A stretch of DNA of 54,489 nucleotides from Gracilaria vermiculophylla (GCA_019155205.2 JAHNZQ020003150.1:931737-986225), one strand, 5' to 3'; positions 9,945-21,949 are shown, counted from the first letter of the stretch. A program made the numbers and translations. The notes: generated by a model not told the origin, from the sequence alone.

Positions 9945-11945
9945 ATGGCCCGTCAACCCTGTGCTTTGGCCATCATCATGCACTTCGCGCCACGCCCTTC
10001 GTCGCCTCGCCAGTGTGGTTCGCGTTCCGATTACTCAACCCCATCACTGCGCCCGTCTTCCTCTTCTCCTTTTTCATCGGCACCCTCAATTGCTCACGCC
10101 TCATCCGCCTTTCCTGCTCTGTCGCACAACCCCTTTTACACTTCTCGGCCTGCTGCTGTAAACCCCTTAACATACCACGCGTTTCATTTCCACGAGCAGC
10201 CCGCGTCTGCTCCCATGCACCTTTCTCAACCGAGCCACCGCTTGTGGCCGCACGAAAAGTTACACCCGCCAATTTATCCAAATTCTATAGCTTCGTCACT
10301 CACCCTTCCTCTCGATGCGCCCACAGCATCAGCTCAACGTATTCCGGAGTATCTTGCAACCACCTCTTCCCCAACGACAGGAATATGGCCAGTATTTTGA
10401 AGAAAGCAACGTCTCTGCCGTTCTCGCTGTCTATGGTGGCGTGGATGCTTCGCAGCAACTTGTCATGCACATTCAGCTCTTTTCAATCAACACCCCCATC
10501 TCGCTGCACCGCGCGTCAATGTGCAATTTTTAACTGCTCACCACCCGCACTCTCACTTTCAATAACAACAGATCCAGAGCGAGAGCAAGATACTGGTTTT
10601 CAATATTTGTCACACCCGTTCATCGCTTTAAATTCCCTGTATATGTAAAACACGTCCTGGGAAAAGTCAACCGTTCCCAAGCACATGGAATCAAAGCTCT
10701 AAAGCATTCCATATCCGATGACCGATCGTCCGAACAACACGGATGACGGCACCGCGACAAACGTCGCCCTCATCAAAACGAGGCGCACTCCAATGCAGCA
10801 GGAACCCCACCCTATGCTGCCACGCCAATTTTTTAATGCCAACGGTCAATTCGTGGCAATCTGTCGCCCTGGAAGATCACGCTATTCAAGACGAAATGTT
10901 CTCGAGCTCCGTTCCAACCCTGTGACACACCCTCATCCTTCGCAATAAATGTATGCTGTTCCCCCGTTTCAATTGTCATCCACGGATCATAACGTTGCGC
11001 AAACCGCACAAAACAGCCTTAATTCAGCTCAAACCTACAGTAGTATTTCTCTTCAGCCTACCACTCTGCTTTTGGCTCCGCCTCCGGAGCAAACATTGAG
11101 CCAAACAGCCACACATCCTATGGATCCATTTCAAGGATATGCGCTGCACCACATTACTCTGGTTTCTGTCGCCCCTGCCATCGATATGACGGAGATGTTT
11201 AGCCCCATTACTCTTCTCTATTCCCGCGAATACCTTTGATTCTTGTCTGGCTTTCGGACGCGCATGTCAGAACGCTGGATATCTCAATCTAGTCGCCAAC
11301 GTTAACCGAGAGTACGTGGCGCTTTCCCCTAATTCGGCGAAGGCATGTACTGCTTTGACGAAAGCCTTGTATAGTCAAGGCATAAATGACTCAAGTTTGT
11401 CTTATTTCACAGGGTTAAAGTTTGGTCCAGTTCTGGCCGAGAATATCTTCAACAATGTCGGCAATACTCTCCGCAATTTCAACAAAATTACATAGGTAGA
11501 CATGGAATACCGCACTGCCCTTGGAATATCATCTATACATCCTGGTACATGGAACAATCTTGGGAATGCCATGAGAGCCCGAAACGCATTTTTTTTATGC
11601 CATGGATTGCTACAACACAGCCTTGGCTTTCCAATACGGCTCTTCTATCGCGCATTACAACCTGGATGGCATGCTTTGAGACCATGGAAAACGTCAGAGG
11701 GCAGAGACGCGATAGAGGGCGGCGTAAATGGAAAATACAAATCTTGTCGAAGCCGCTGCTGGACTTCGTACGTCCCTGCGAAACATAGGGCGAACAGATA
11801 AGGCAACACCCTTCTACATTCGAACTGTCGCCCTTCAAGCGGGTGCTGCCGATCATCTTGCAAACCTAGCTAATTCTTACAAAGTTATGAAGAAGTTTGA
11901 AGAGTCTGCCGCAAGCTAATTAAAGATACGAATGGAAGTCCGTTG
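9945..11945 (+). pseudogene. TPR protein pseudogene resembling the TPR half of O-GlcNAc transferase
   Basis: The last ~700 bp encode degenerate tetratricopeptide repeats spread over several frames: AYLNLV-like and VALSPNSAKACTALTKALYS (~11270-11370), PGTWNNLGNAMRARN (~11540), DCYNTALAFQYGSSIAHYNL (~11610), NLVEAAAGLRTSLRNIGRT (~11740) and GAADHLANLANSYKVMKKFEE (~11850). The 34-residue spacing and N-L-G-A/Y-A signatures match the TPR arrays of O-linked GlcNAc transferases and related proteins. Upstream, 9945-10950 is Pro/Ser/His-rich with many frame breaks, like a disordered N-terminus. There are too many stops and shifts for a working gene. No glycosyltransferase domain follows, because the homology stops near 11945. 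The OGT link is inference from repeat style. Confidence 0.6.
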
Positions 11946-12312
11946 ACACAAGTGTTGCTCGTTTACGCTCGCGAGTCCGGCGAGATTCTTATTCAAGTCC
12001 CCTTTGTTTCTACTATATCTAACGTACGCTAGCTTGGACCTTTTATACCCCAGCCGGAGGGCGCTGCTCCTCTCCCGTAGTCCAAATTATTTCCAATGCG
12101 GTCGTGTCAGTTATTGCGTACACTTATTGCGTGTTGTCAGCTTGGGTACGGCGCATGAACACGTACTACTTGGCACGATTACGTACGAGCTCTGCGGCTG
12201 ACAACTGCGTTCTGCACCTTAGCACGCTCTCGTTGAGACTGACACTTGCACTAGTGCCTAGACTGTCGGTAGGTACTCCGTACATTCCATAAAGCTACAA
12301 GATAGCTCTTTA
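11946..12312. other. unassigned sequence left of an assembly gap
   Basis: No gene, RNA or transposon motif recognised. It follows the decayed TPR pseudogene and ends at a run of Ns. Confidence 0.4.
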
Positions 12313-12412
12313 NNNNNNNNNNNNNNNNNNNNNNNNNNNNNNNNNNNNNNNNNNNNNNNNNNNNNNNNNNNNNNNNNNNNNNNNNNNNNNNNNNNNNNNN
12401 NNNNNNNNNNNN
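12313..12412. other. assembly gap (100 N)
   Basis: Exactly 100 N, the conventional placeholder for a gap of unknown size. The flanks do not repeat each other. Confidence 0.99.
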
Positions 12413-12602
12413 ACGATAAAATGGTTACCAGGACGGGTTTTGTAACGTGGTGCATTCGTTGAGTGTAGTCTGAGACTGGTCAGTCCGAACACGAATTTTT
12501 GCAACTTCGATCGCTATCGTGGATAGACAGCTAAAAGCAATGATAAGAAACCCGGTAACTCTGCCTCGCTTTCAACAAACGATACCGGGCGTTCTTTCTA
12601 AT

Positions 12603-13057
12603 TCAACCCCGCAACTTGACGATACTTGTGGCTTGAGGTCGGAAAGAGAGAAAAAATGGTCCGGGAAAGTAATTCTGACAAGCTTGCGCAGAGAAATAAT
12701 ATTCACAACCGGCCTCCCCAGCTGTTTTCAGGAAATCCAAGCTGAAGACCAGGTTTGCACAATTTGTCACATGTTCTCCATTTGCCGTTTCGACCGCTTT
12801 CATAAGTTGACTACCGAGCGTTCAGCTGTTGCGTGCTCTGATTTATCCACTTCGTCCAGAAAAACGATAGGCTTTGTCCGCTGTTTATGCGTCGAGGGCG
12901 GAGTCAGTCGTAGCAAGCATTCCTCATGTAATTCTTAATAGGGTGTGTCCATGAGGTCCGAGGCCGCGACGGAAAGTTGGATATATTTTTTCGGACTACA
13001 ACAGTCACCCTTACAGCCATCTGACGCAAAATATTTGTGGTCCACATAGGAAGGAAA
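12603..13057 (-). pseudogene. broken coding remnant of unknown family
   Basis: The minus-strand frame from 13057 reads through FPSYVDHKYFASDGCKGDCC, one stop near 12930, then KPIVFLDEVDKSEHATAERS. It shifts into the frame 12803-12603 (start KAVETANGEHVTNCANLVF). The hydrophobic-hydrophobic-LDE block looks like a Walker B strand of a P-loop ATPase, but I see no matching Walker A, so this is only a hint. The run of protein-like sequence with few stops suggests a decayed gene, possibly transposon-borne. Confidence 0.25.
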
Positions 13058-13859
13058 CTAGTGTTGAGTACTTATGATAGGCTCTCACTCGGTCGGATAA
13101 CTCACATTGGAGAAAACGAATTGAAATGGAGGACCAGTATTTCCCAGATATTTCGGTTTTGACCCCCAAGCAGTCCGCCAAAGGCATAGCGAGAGATGGC
13201 ATCCATGTGCTGGTGAATTGTAATGGGGGTACTTCAAAGGCGCACTCACCAAACCTTTCGCCCTTTGACCCACCCGATCCAGGTATATTTCATGGGGTTT
13301 CCGGGAAACCTGTGGGCTTATGATATCGAGTATTTCATCACCGGTATTGTCATTTCGCCTCCAAGGCTAGCATCTCGAATGCATTCGGAATTTTTGCTAT
13401 ATCATCCCCACAGCTATGTTCTGAAAGATCTTGGCCAAAACAAGCTTTTTGGGGCCTAGAGCATTTTCCTGTTGTTCCCTTACGATGTGTTCAATCGGAA
13501 GATTGCTTCCTTTTCCTTCTGCATAGTCAGCTTTACTAATTGTCGCCAGGCAACTTTAATGTTTTGGCTCGGATCCTAAAGGGTGTACCAAACTGAAAAA
13601 TATGACTTCTTCGATTCCCCCGGATAGCCGAACAAAAAATAAAAAACAAAGCTCTGGCGTAAGGACCTGGACCCGATCCATTTTTGTTAACGGATGTGGC
13701 TGGAAACAGGAGCAAGGTGCTCCGGCGGAGCTTGGTGGCTCGTTTTCATATACCCTTTCACATAATGCTCATTGGACAGTTACGGATGTTCTGTGGTCCG
13801 CAGTTCCAATAAAATACGTGCCCAGGCTCTTTATTGTGGAAGCGGAGGGTTTTGTAGTA
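13058..13859. other. unassigned sequence left of a Harbinger remnant
   Basis: No clear gene. Short frames exist on both strands without recognisable motifs. The left terminus of the neighbouring Harbinger transposon may lie here, but no inverted-repeat end could be identified by eye. Confidence 0.35.
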
Positions 13860-14680
13860 CACCCTATTCCCAGAAGACAGTAGGATTCAAAACTGGGAGC
13901 ATCACATGGAAAATAGTGACTGGCTCGTCCTCCCTTTTCATTGCAGATTATGAAAAAAAGAGCAATAGCGCAGACGCGATGTAGCGAAGGGCGACTGGAA
14001 ATCGTCTTACTGAAAATAGTATCGAAAACGCATTTCGTTTCCATGTTTTGCTTCAGATTTTTGTAGTTCCACTCTTTTGGAGAACGAATTCTATTCATGG
14101 AACTGTTGTACTATCTCTCGATCTCTGTTGCACTTTCCCTGTCAGTAGCTGTTCGTAGCCATGGTCTCAGACCTAAAACCGGATCTCCGTAAACAATGTA
14201 CTGTACGTCTTCCATATTAATAGACAAGACACTACTGCTTTCCACATTACTTCTCCTTAATACGGCCACATTTGTGGCGACGACCTTTCCGCGGTCCATA
14301 AAGAAAAAAAAAACCCATCTGGCGTAGATATGGCTAAATACTTGAGGAAATGTTTGCGGGAGTGACCAGAAAAGCATTTTTTTTTATTAGTTGCATCACC
14401 TTCGGGACGGCACATTTTAGTTTTGGTGCAGTCAATAAACCCCAAACACTTCGGCGAAAAAGCCACGTGTCTTCGGACAGCCTCTCAATAAATTTCTGCG
14501 TGTGACTGCATCAGTTCATATTGGAGCTTGGTTTCTGGAAAACACTTGCTCTCCACGAAGAATTCGACGACTTTTCAAAATTTTTCCCAGCTATGACTGC
14601 ACCGCATTTAAAAACATAAGTACCATACCAAAACCAAGTACTATATGTCCAGATGCAAATCGCAACAAGACTACGTCTCA
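13860..14680 (-). pseudogene. PIF/Harbinger transposase (DDE_Tnp_4), decayed copy
   Basis: Minus-strand pieces give the diagnostic order of a Harbinger transposase: an N-terminal region ending CLGFIDCTKTKMCRPEGD (first catalytic Asp, ~14440), SGHSRKHFLKYLAISTPDG (~14370), VYGDPVLGLRPWL (second Asp, ~14190) and RIRSPKEWNYKNLKQN (the Glu, ~14085). The tail is SHYFPCDAPSFESYC (~13900). All three acidic catalytic residues are still present, but several stops and frameshifts separate the blocks. The enzyme would cut and paste the transposon at 3-bp targets. It lies downstream of a Myb-like partner on the same strand (14870-15620). Confidence 0.75.
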
Positions 14681-14869
14681 CATAGAACGTACTTTATTCG
14701 CGGATACACGCGAGAAGGTGAAGAAAACGTCCGCATCCAGAGACGGGGGCGCGAAGCAAGTGGACATTTTCCCGGAGGATGCGTCCGCGAGGAGAACCTT
14801 TCGAGTTTTGGTGAAAGCAAGAAGGCAGAAGAAGCATCTTCAGACACCAAAAATTTCCGATAATGCGCT

Positions 14870-15620
14870 TCAATTCTCTTTCATTAAAAGTGGAATCAAG
14901 GCTTTGTGCTTCTCCAGCGCCACCCTTCTTTGATCCTAGCAATCGCGTTGACTTTCTTTCCGCACCTCTTGAAGCTAAGGCTCTCTTTCTCCGCGTTCAT
15001 CTCATCTTTCCAAACGCTCAGCCGCAGCTAGTTCTCGCTCGAACGCCACGTTTTCTCTCTCCAATTTGATGCGATCAAGTTTTGCCTCCCTGATGTGAAC
15101 CCTGAAAGGATACATCTTCGTTCCTCCTATTTTCTTCCACTTTTATAGCTTGTTTTGCGTATTCAATGGCGTTTCGATTTTAACAATTGCCTCTTGCTTC
15201 GTTTCTGTAATCATACAAACTATTTTCAGCTTTCTTCTCATCGGCGTCGCCTCTACAACTATATCTTCTTGTATTTGCGGCCGCTGGCAAATTATCTCCC
15301 AAACGCTGCACGTCCTCTTCCTTTTTCTTTCCCGTAGCTCATATGGTTTTTCTTTGCGATTCTCAGTCGTCTTTCACCTCTCTCATCGTCATTAATGAAT
15401 CTGCCATCTCACCCATTGTTTTCCCTCCATTACCTGAAAGCCGCTGATTATATTCGTCCATTTGACCTTATTGAATATGTAGACGCTTGTATTGGTCTTG
15501 TACGGCTTTTTACGTAACAGAAGAATCTCGAAACGCCGCATTGATCTTTATTTTTCGTCAGCAACCTCAAATCTCGTTTTTTACCATAATTCGGCGTACG
15601 CCGCTTACTGGCTACATCTT
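14870..15620 (-). pseudogene. Harbinger partner Myb/SANT-like coiled-coil protein, decayed
   Basis: Minus-strand fragments in shifting frames: YGKKRDLRLL (start of a SANT-like helix, ~15580), AVQDQYKRLHIQ (~15510), MDEYNQRLSGNGGKTMGEMA (~15460), then a charged helical tail including AKLDRIKLERENVAFERELA (~15080). The layout matches the Myb-like second protein of Harbinger elements, as at 8980 and 30272. It is broken by several stops. The decayed transposase directly downstream on the same strand makes this one former transposon. Confidence 0.55.
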
Positions 15621-15948
15621 TTCGATACATTGCTGAGTCTTGCATGGGTCTGAATCGAGAAAATATTCCTGATTTATGAGTTATCACTTTATCTTCATTT
15701 GTTGAAGTTTCTATTTTAAAGTTGGCCACCTGCCACAGCATTCGTAAAGTCAGATCGGTGCTCGCACATAACTCTACCGTATAAAGGCAAGTAATATAGC
15801 TTGTCACCATAATACACAAAGTTTCTTACGAAATTTCATTAACTACTTACTATTCAGCAAAGTTAGTGAATATTGCATTGCAGAATTCTTTATGTTTGGT
15901 GTCAGTATAATTTTTATTGCAAAACTCTGTAAATACTGAAGCAGAATT
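15621..15948. other. spacer between two transposon fossils
   Basis: AT-rich, no recognised feature. It probably contains the right terminus of the Harbinger remnant and the left side of the next transposase fossil. Confidence 0.3.
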
Positions 15949-16660
15949 TTGTATGCGAAAGCTCTCAATTATCTCGATAAAAACGATGCTCGCTTTACTG
16001 TCATGAAAATGCTTCAAAGCAAAACAGACCTAAACAATTATGGTAGATGTCGATATACCACCGTTGTTGTTTTTCAGCAATCTTTTCGTCCATCTAGAAG
16101 TATGGTAGAATGCAGAGAATATTTCAGCAGCAAGCATAAATTATATGGCCTCAAAAAGAAAATTTTTGTTTAGCCAAATGGACTTGCTATAATTCTTTCA
16201 AAGCTTGCAATTGGATGCAAAACAGATATTAATATATTTTAATCAAATAGTTTGCATTATAAAACAGCACTCCAAAAGCGCGCAAGTATTGGTTACAATT
16301 TCGTTTTGGATGCAAAGGATCTTTTCGATGCAATTCTAAACCAGTGGACAGTACGTATGGATAAATGATATCACATAGCCGCAGAAAATGCTAAAGCTAT
16401 TTATCTCCTAAAAACGCCAGTGCGAGGTTGCGTGCCTGTTGCAGAAGAAGATAATAAAAAGAATATATGCATTGACAGAACTATTTTGAAGAATGTTATT
16501 GGAAGTTTGGCGGAACTCTGGAATGCTAGTGGATTTGTATACAGGTGAGATAAAAAGTTTTATAACGAAATTTTTATGCTTTGTGTATCGTTGATGACAG
16601 GGCATATTTCGCGTCATCTACTTCGCAAGTGATGTTAAATTTTACATACGCATAGAGAAT
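15949..16660 (+). pseudogene. DDE transposase fossil (DDE_Tnp_4-like lineage)
   Basis: The plus strand reads VVVFQQSFRPSRSMVECREY, SSKHKLYGLKKKIFV-stop-PNGLAI, then a frame-broken part with TDINIF. Next is TPVRGCVPVAEED, and IDRTILKNVIGSLAELWNAS followed by CVSLMTGHI. This order (KHKLYG, PNGLAI, SDIxIF, RxIVENxFGRxxxLW, CVxLTNxHI) is that of a DDE transposase lineage common in protist genomes, distinct from the Harbinger fossil beside it. At least three stops and one large frame break are present, so it is inactive. No partner gene or inverted ends were identified. Confidence 0.6.
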
Positions 16661-18147
16661 AGGCTTAGCGCTATTGGAGAAGATATATCAAGAAAAACCA
16701 AGTTCAGTCAGAAAAACTAGACAGAAAAAAGACATTCTGGAGCTACTTTACACAAGATTCAGTCTGAAGAAAAAAAAATCAACTTTTTCAAGATATATTG
16801 TTTTGCGTAGAACTGCAGCCTTTGCGTAAGTTACATGATAAAACATAAATGAAGAATTGTAAATGTAGTTTTTTTCTTGCTAATTTATGGGCGTTTTTTG
16901 CTTTGTTGTACCGTTTATGTGTTGAAGACTATGTTTCGCTTTGCTACGTACTCTCTACATTATTAAAAACTTTTTGCAGGGGAGATCTGATGATGTTTGA
17001 AAATGAAATGACATATGATTATGAAACAGTTTTTGAACTTGAAGTATACGAAAAATGATTTCTGCAGTACTTCTCTAAAGAATTAGAAGCAATACTTTGC
17101 ATCAAAATGCCAGACCGCATATACTTATTTTATAGAACAGGCTTTATGTGCTTGACTTCAATTGCGAGATTAAGCAGCGAACTTTGAAGTGAAGCATTTT
17201 TATTCAAAAAGAACACACAAAATTCTTTCTACATCCAATTGAGCTCTTTCGCAGCTCTCTGATTCGCTGCGTTTCTTACTTGTCCCTTTTGTATATACTG
17301 AGACTATTTCTTTATTTAATTATTCTATGAAGCAAACTAGACGCGGAGCAGAAAAATAATGTGAAACTTTCGAAACGCTACCGTAGTGTAAAGATCCGAA
17401 ATATAACAAGACGGATACGGGTAGGGCTCGATACAACTAAAGGGCTGTTGCATCGTAGATGTTGTGAAAGAGTACGTCGTACATATGACTCAGAAAAGCG
17501 ATACACAGGTCAGCTTCTAATCTCTTGACCCGTGAAGGAAACAGCACATAAAGTAAAGAACAAAAAAAATTAGAATCAAGGATCAATGCCCTGGCTTCAG
17601 AAGCCGTTGGCCGTTTTCTAAGCAATAGGAAACAACAAAGTCTGCAGGAACCTTTTTCCTGCTCGTGTTGCCACTGGATAGAGTTAGAAGGGAAGCTTCC
17701 ATCTAGACGAGATTTCCACGTCCTTTATCTTCCATTGTCTCCGTCGCTCGAGCAATTGTTGAAGGTTAAATCGTCTCTGGTTTTAAAGCCTCATCATCGA
17801 GATGCGTTATAACACAACAATTGCCGAAAGATGAAATGACAGCATTCGGTTCTGATGCCCTGATTATGGCGATTCCCATCATGGCCAATGGTCTGCAACG
17901 GAAAAGGTCGAGGAGACTGAGCGATAGAACACTCAATCATGTGAGGTCATGCCTTTTCCACTTTCGTAATTGGCAGCAACCAAAATCGTGGTTATAGGCC
18001 CTTTCGATCAAAAGCAGATGCTGGAAAAGTCTTTATAAGATGAGAATGCACAGTCTGTAGATGGCAGACTATTATGTACAAAGAGAATCTAAGACAGGAT
18101 GAAAGCACGAAGGGAGATAATCCTCTCATATCTATACAGCAAGGAGA
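16661..18147. other. intergenic region, no gene recognised
   Basis: AT-rich to about 17400, then mixed. The plus-strand frame at 16849-17058 (69 codons, one hydrophobic stretch) and the minus-strand frame at 17437-17625 have no recognisable motif. The right end is the 3' flank of the LPMO-like gene. Confidence 0.4.
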
Positions 18148-19284
18148 CTAACACGAGCCGTCATCAAAGATGGTGCTCACGGAAATGGTCTTCCACGACT
18201 CGGAATCGTCTTTCCCTTTTGCCATGCACCCAACGGAGAAGTGAGTCCTGGTGTAATCAAAATTCAGTTCCTGCAACGTGCCTCTGGAAAAATCAGAGTT
18301 CTCCATGTCATACGGAGCTTCAGAATCGTAGTCATACGTCCAGCCATCTTTGAAAAAATGCACATAGCCAACATCACCTTCAGTTACGCAAGTGACGGCA
18401 GGTCTGAATCCTTTCAGACAGATGTGCGCGTCACTGATTGCTTCCGTATAGTCGCCGCTCCAGTACTTCACATCAGATGGATTGTTAGCATCCACGATTG
18501 CGATCCCGCGCACAGACACTGAAGCCCTTGGACGAATATAGGGGGTGAGGAATGACTGTCTAATTTGACTGGGACCGTTTCCGTCAAACACCGATGGCGT
18601 TCTGGGACCCAACTTCAAAGACCCGCCCTTTAGCTTGCACTTTTCGTAAGTGCATGTTCCAATCTCAGCAGCAGTAGCGACGCATTTTCCACCTTCAGCT
18701 GTCTTGGAGTTAGAAGCATCAAAATATGGTATATGAGATCGAACAAGATCACCGCCACGGATCTCAATGTACGTGCAGTCCATAAAGTCTTCGAAATTTC
18801 CGCCAAACCAAGCCCAACCTAACACATAGACGCCGTCTGGAGCATGAGAGGGCGCACGAATAATGTGTCTATAATAGTGACCAGATCGATCGAAGTAGCA
18901 CTCACGATTCGAATTCCATGCTTCGCAAGCGGTCTCATTGACATCGTCGCACATGTACAGGAATGCGCCTTGCTCATGTTTTTCCCAATCGAATCGGTCT
19001 TCGAGAGATACGAGAGCGTAGCGAGCGAATCCATAATCGTGGTTGTTTCGATTAATTCGGATTTCAAAACTGTCACCCCTAGAAACAATAATGCCTGGGT
19101 TGTTCGGGTTTACGTCACCACGGAGATAGGTTGAAGGGCAGGGGTTTTTGCAGTTGTTATCTCTCGAGCATTTGGAGTATTTGGAAAATGGAAACGGATA
19201 CGAAATTGTCTGGTGCCCGTACGCTGATATAATTATACAAAAGAAGGACGCTGCGCTCGCTGCCATCACCCAGGAAGAGTACAT
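18148..19284 (-). CDS. secreted LPMO-like (copper monooxygenase fold) protein with extra C-terminal domain
   Basis: A 378-residue protein. A signal peptide (residues 1-23, hydrophobic core FFCIII, cleavage after AYG) leaves His24 as the first mature residue, the hallmark of lytic polysaccharide monooxygenases, where it forms the copper histidine brace. A second His at 82 lies in RNNHDYGFARYALVS, the usual place of the brace partner. DGVYVLGWAWFGG and FMDCTYIEIRGG complete an LPMO/chitin-binding-type beta sandwich. Residues ~190-378 form a second, cysteine-containing region (GTCTYEKCKLKGG to the end) that I do not recognise. LPMOs oxidatively cut chitin, cellulose or other polysaccharides outside the cell. 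One exon and lower GC than the island genes. It may instead be a non-catalytic relative; the axial aromatic is not certain. Confidence 0.65.
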   Translation of the reverse strand: MYSSWVMAASAASFFCIIISAYGHQTISYPFPFSKYSKCSRDNNCKNPCPSTYLRGDVNPNNPGIIVSRGDSFEIRINRNNHDYGFARYALVSLEDRFDWEKHEQGAFLYMCDDVNETACEAWNSNRECYFDRSGHYYRHIIRAPSHAPDGVYVLGWAWFGGNFEDFMDCTYIEIRGGDLVRSHIPYFDASNSKTAEGGKCVATAAEIGTCTYEKCKLKGGSLKLGPRTPSVFDGNGPSQIRQSFLTPYIRPRASVSVRGIAIVDANNPSDVKYWSGDYTEAISDAHICLKGFRPAVTCVTEGDVGYVHFFKDGWTYDYDSEAPYDMENSDFSRGTLQELNFDYTRTHFSVGCMAKGKDDSESWKTISVSTIFDDGSC

Positions 19285-21725
19285 CGTGATATGCGTTTCC
19301 GGTGTCTAACAAATAGCTTGAAAGTTGTAGATTGTATACAGAAAAGAGGTGTATAGGAAGAATGACCGGCGCGTGTTGATTCTCGATGATGATGTTTGCG
19401 GACCCTGTACTTGACGAGATGGCTCGAAGCTACTAGCGACGTGCTTGTATTTAAAGAGCTTTTTCTCTTACGGGATGAGACAGTCTACGTAAAAAGCGGC
19501 GATGTGGCAAACGTACAAACCATTAACGTGTTCCCATCGCAAGAAGTTCCGCCACGAAAACACCCTTATCTTCCGCCCCTACGACAGCAAGCACAACGAG
19601 ACGTTTGAACAAATCCATTGGCCATCAAAGTTCTGCGATCGGCCTCAACATTAAACATCCAGCCAGTCAATCATTGAGTTGCACGTGCTAGGGCCATCCC
19701 CTAGGGCCACCCCCCACCCCCAGCTCGCTTTGCCTCGACAGCAGTTTGCAAATAGCACCGGTTTGATCCACGCTCTATTTTGTGACGAAGGCAGAAGCGA
19801 TGAGGCGTGTGGTCGCTCAGATTTGGCTTAGGACTGTACACAGCAGGGCCACTGATGATTTGATGTTATTTTAATTTTAGCTTTTTGATAGCCTGGCTTG
19901 GCAGTGTATCTCCAGAACTGCCACGCGATGCCGTTATCTGCTCGCTGACAAGGGATAAACCTGTGGATGAACTCAAAACATCCTTATATCTTGCCCTCCA
20001 GCCTCGTATCAAACTTCAAGATGGAGGGTTTATTTCGTTCTGATGCTTGAGCGTGGCGTCTGGACGGAAAAGGCATTACATTGCAGAGTTGTTTGTAAAA
20101 TGATAAATTTATTAATTTGGTATTAAAAGTTCGTCACAACATGTTTGCTTTGTCCCAAGATTAAAGGATCAGATCAGGAGCTGAAGAACACTATTCCAAC
20201 AGGTTTTTGCGGGAAGAAAAGGTTTCGCCAGGTTCTCTGTTTAATCCCATCGATACTCATTTACAGTCGAGACCAAGACATATCGCTTTCGGTCAGTCTT
20301 TGCTCTCACCTCCCAATATAAGCACACCCTCGTTACACTAGAAATCAAGACATTTTTCTTCTGCATTGCCCTCGTCCTCACCTCCCAGAGAACGATCAGG
20401 CTCATCGCCAGATTCTCTTGGTCCTCACAGAATGGGTTGAATCATTAGAAATACTGAAAACCCTCCTCGAAAACCTCTTTCTATTCTATTCTTTTTACAG
20501 CCTCTTTAGAGCTGCGTTGTTCTTAGTTCTGTTCCTAGCTTCTACAATAATGCAATCTAAAAATACATAAATACAGAGAACAGATACACTATTTGCATTA
20601 TCTTGATAATAATTATTGATATTCGTGTGTTCACAAAATGACTGTTTTTTGTCTTTCAGGTTGCATCCAAATTGCCCATCATCTACACTTACTTTAGGAG
20701 TGCTCCACATAACTAAGATAACAAGCATACACAAATAAGAGTTCAAATTTCTTTTGAAAAGAGTCGAAATAGTTCTGTCACGAAGTGTATTTCAAGTACA
20801 AGTAATTGGAACATCACTAGTAAAGCATCACTTTGGATTGTCGAATACTCTTTACTTTAATATGAAGAAATACGCGTTTTGCCTTCGGAAAAGCAATCAA
20901 AGAACCCTAAAAAAGATTTTTTTGCAAAAAATGACATGTCATGTTGTCCTATTGTGCTCTGAAACTCTGCCTATGCGACGAATATTGTCAAGACACAGAT
21001 CGGCCTTGCAACACCTTATCCGCTCTCGTCCGGTCTGCTTCTTTGTGCTTTACCTAGTTTGGTGATCTGGATACGACCGCCTTCTATGCCTCGCCATTCT
21101 CGTCGCCTTCGAAGCGCTGCTTGAGACTTCCAGCACTGTTTCATACAATGCGGCTATGAGACACAATGCTACGGCATTGTCGAGAAAGCTTGCCGAGCTT
21201 TCTGCTGAAGTACGTCAAATGTTTTGCGCTCTTGTGAATCCATTTCTGCGTCTTGTCGCCTCTCCATGGATTATGCTTGCTGGCCGGCAATACTAGGCTG
21301 CCCGTGGGATATCTGTCACTTCCTGCCATAATTTATGAGTGAAAATTTTCATCCCAATCAATCGTTAGTTCATTTGCTCACGCGCCACAGATTTGTATTT
21401 TTCGATGCTTCATCCTCAGAATACGCATGACACTTTACCAACGACCCCCAAGAAAGCAAATCTACACAGCCAACTACGTCCACGGATCAGAGCCTCTCTA
21501 ATGTCCCATGATCAAGAAAGATTCCCTACTTTTCATTTTTTGTTGTTGCTGGTGATAATGAAGAAACAACAACATGTTAATCTCTTTGGGCAGCAATCTA
21601 TAAATCCGAGGCGTCTTTTCGGTTTAAGCCTCAATAATGCTTGAGTTGAAGGAGCGCTTTAATTTGTTTGTCGCCGCACGGCGTTGATTCTGTGTTGGTA
21701 TCGACAAAATAGGCCTCGAATAAAT
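19285..21725. other. intergenic region upstream of the LPMO-like gene, no gene recognised
   Basis: Contains the promoter side of the minus-strand LPMO-like gene; a TTTAAATA on the minus strand near 19450 is a weak TATA candidate. The rest has only short frames without motifs (for example 19396-19608 plus and 20754-21065 plus). No RNA gene recognised. Confidence 0.4.
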
Positions 21726-21939
21726 TGTGCACGGATGCGGCGCAGAGGTATGTGCAAGTATGCGAGGCTCGATGCCTCCGAGTTTGCTGAGGAGGCGAGA
21801 GGCGGTTTCTTGAGAGGAGCCGCGCTGTTTCCCTATATGAAAACACTGTGCTAAGTCCTACATACAAAGATGACATGTGCACTGCAACCCACGCCTTGGG
21901 TGGCAATGCCTATGAAGAGAATTTGCCGCATCCACTACA
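21726..21939 (-). repeat. 3' LTR of the chromovirus
   Basis: 214 bp, minus-strand reading starts TGTAGTGGATGCGG and ends in CA. It pairs with 28948-29161 (33 mismatches, no gaps). The left flank taaat matches the right flank of the other LTR at four of five bases. Confidence 0.9.
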
Positions 21940-21949
21940 CTTTTCTTTA

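Noticed and set aside
12840..12960. Possible P-loop ATPase Walker B (PIVFLDEVDKS)
   Set aside because: No Walker A or other ATPase motif could be placed in frame; kept only as an unknown remnant.
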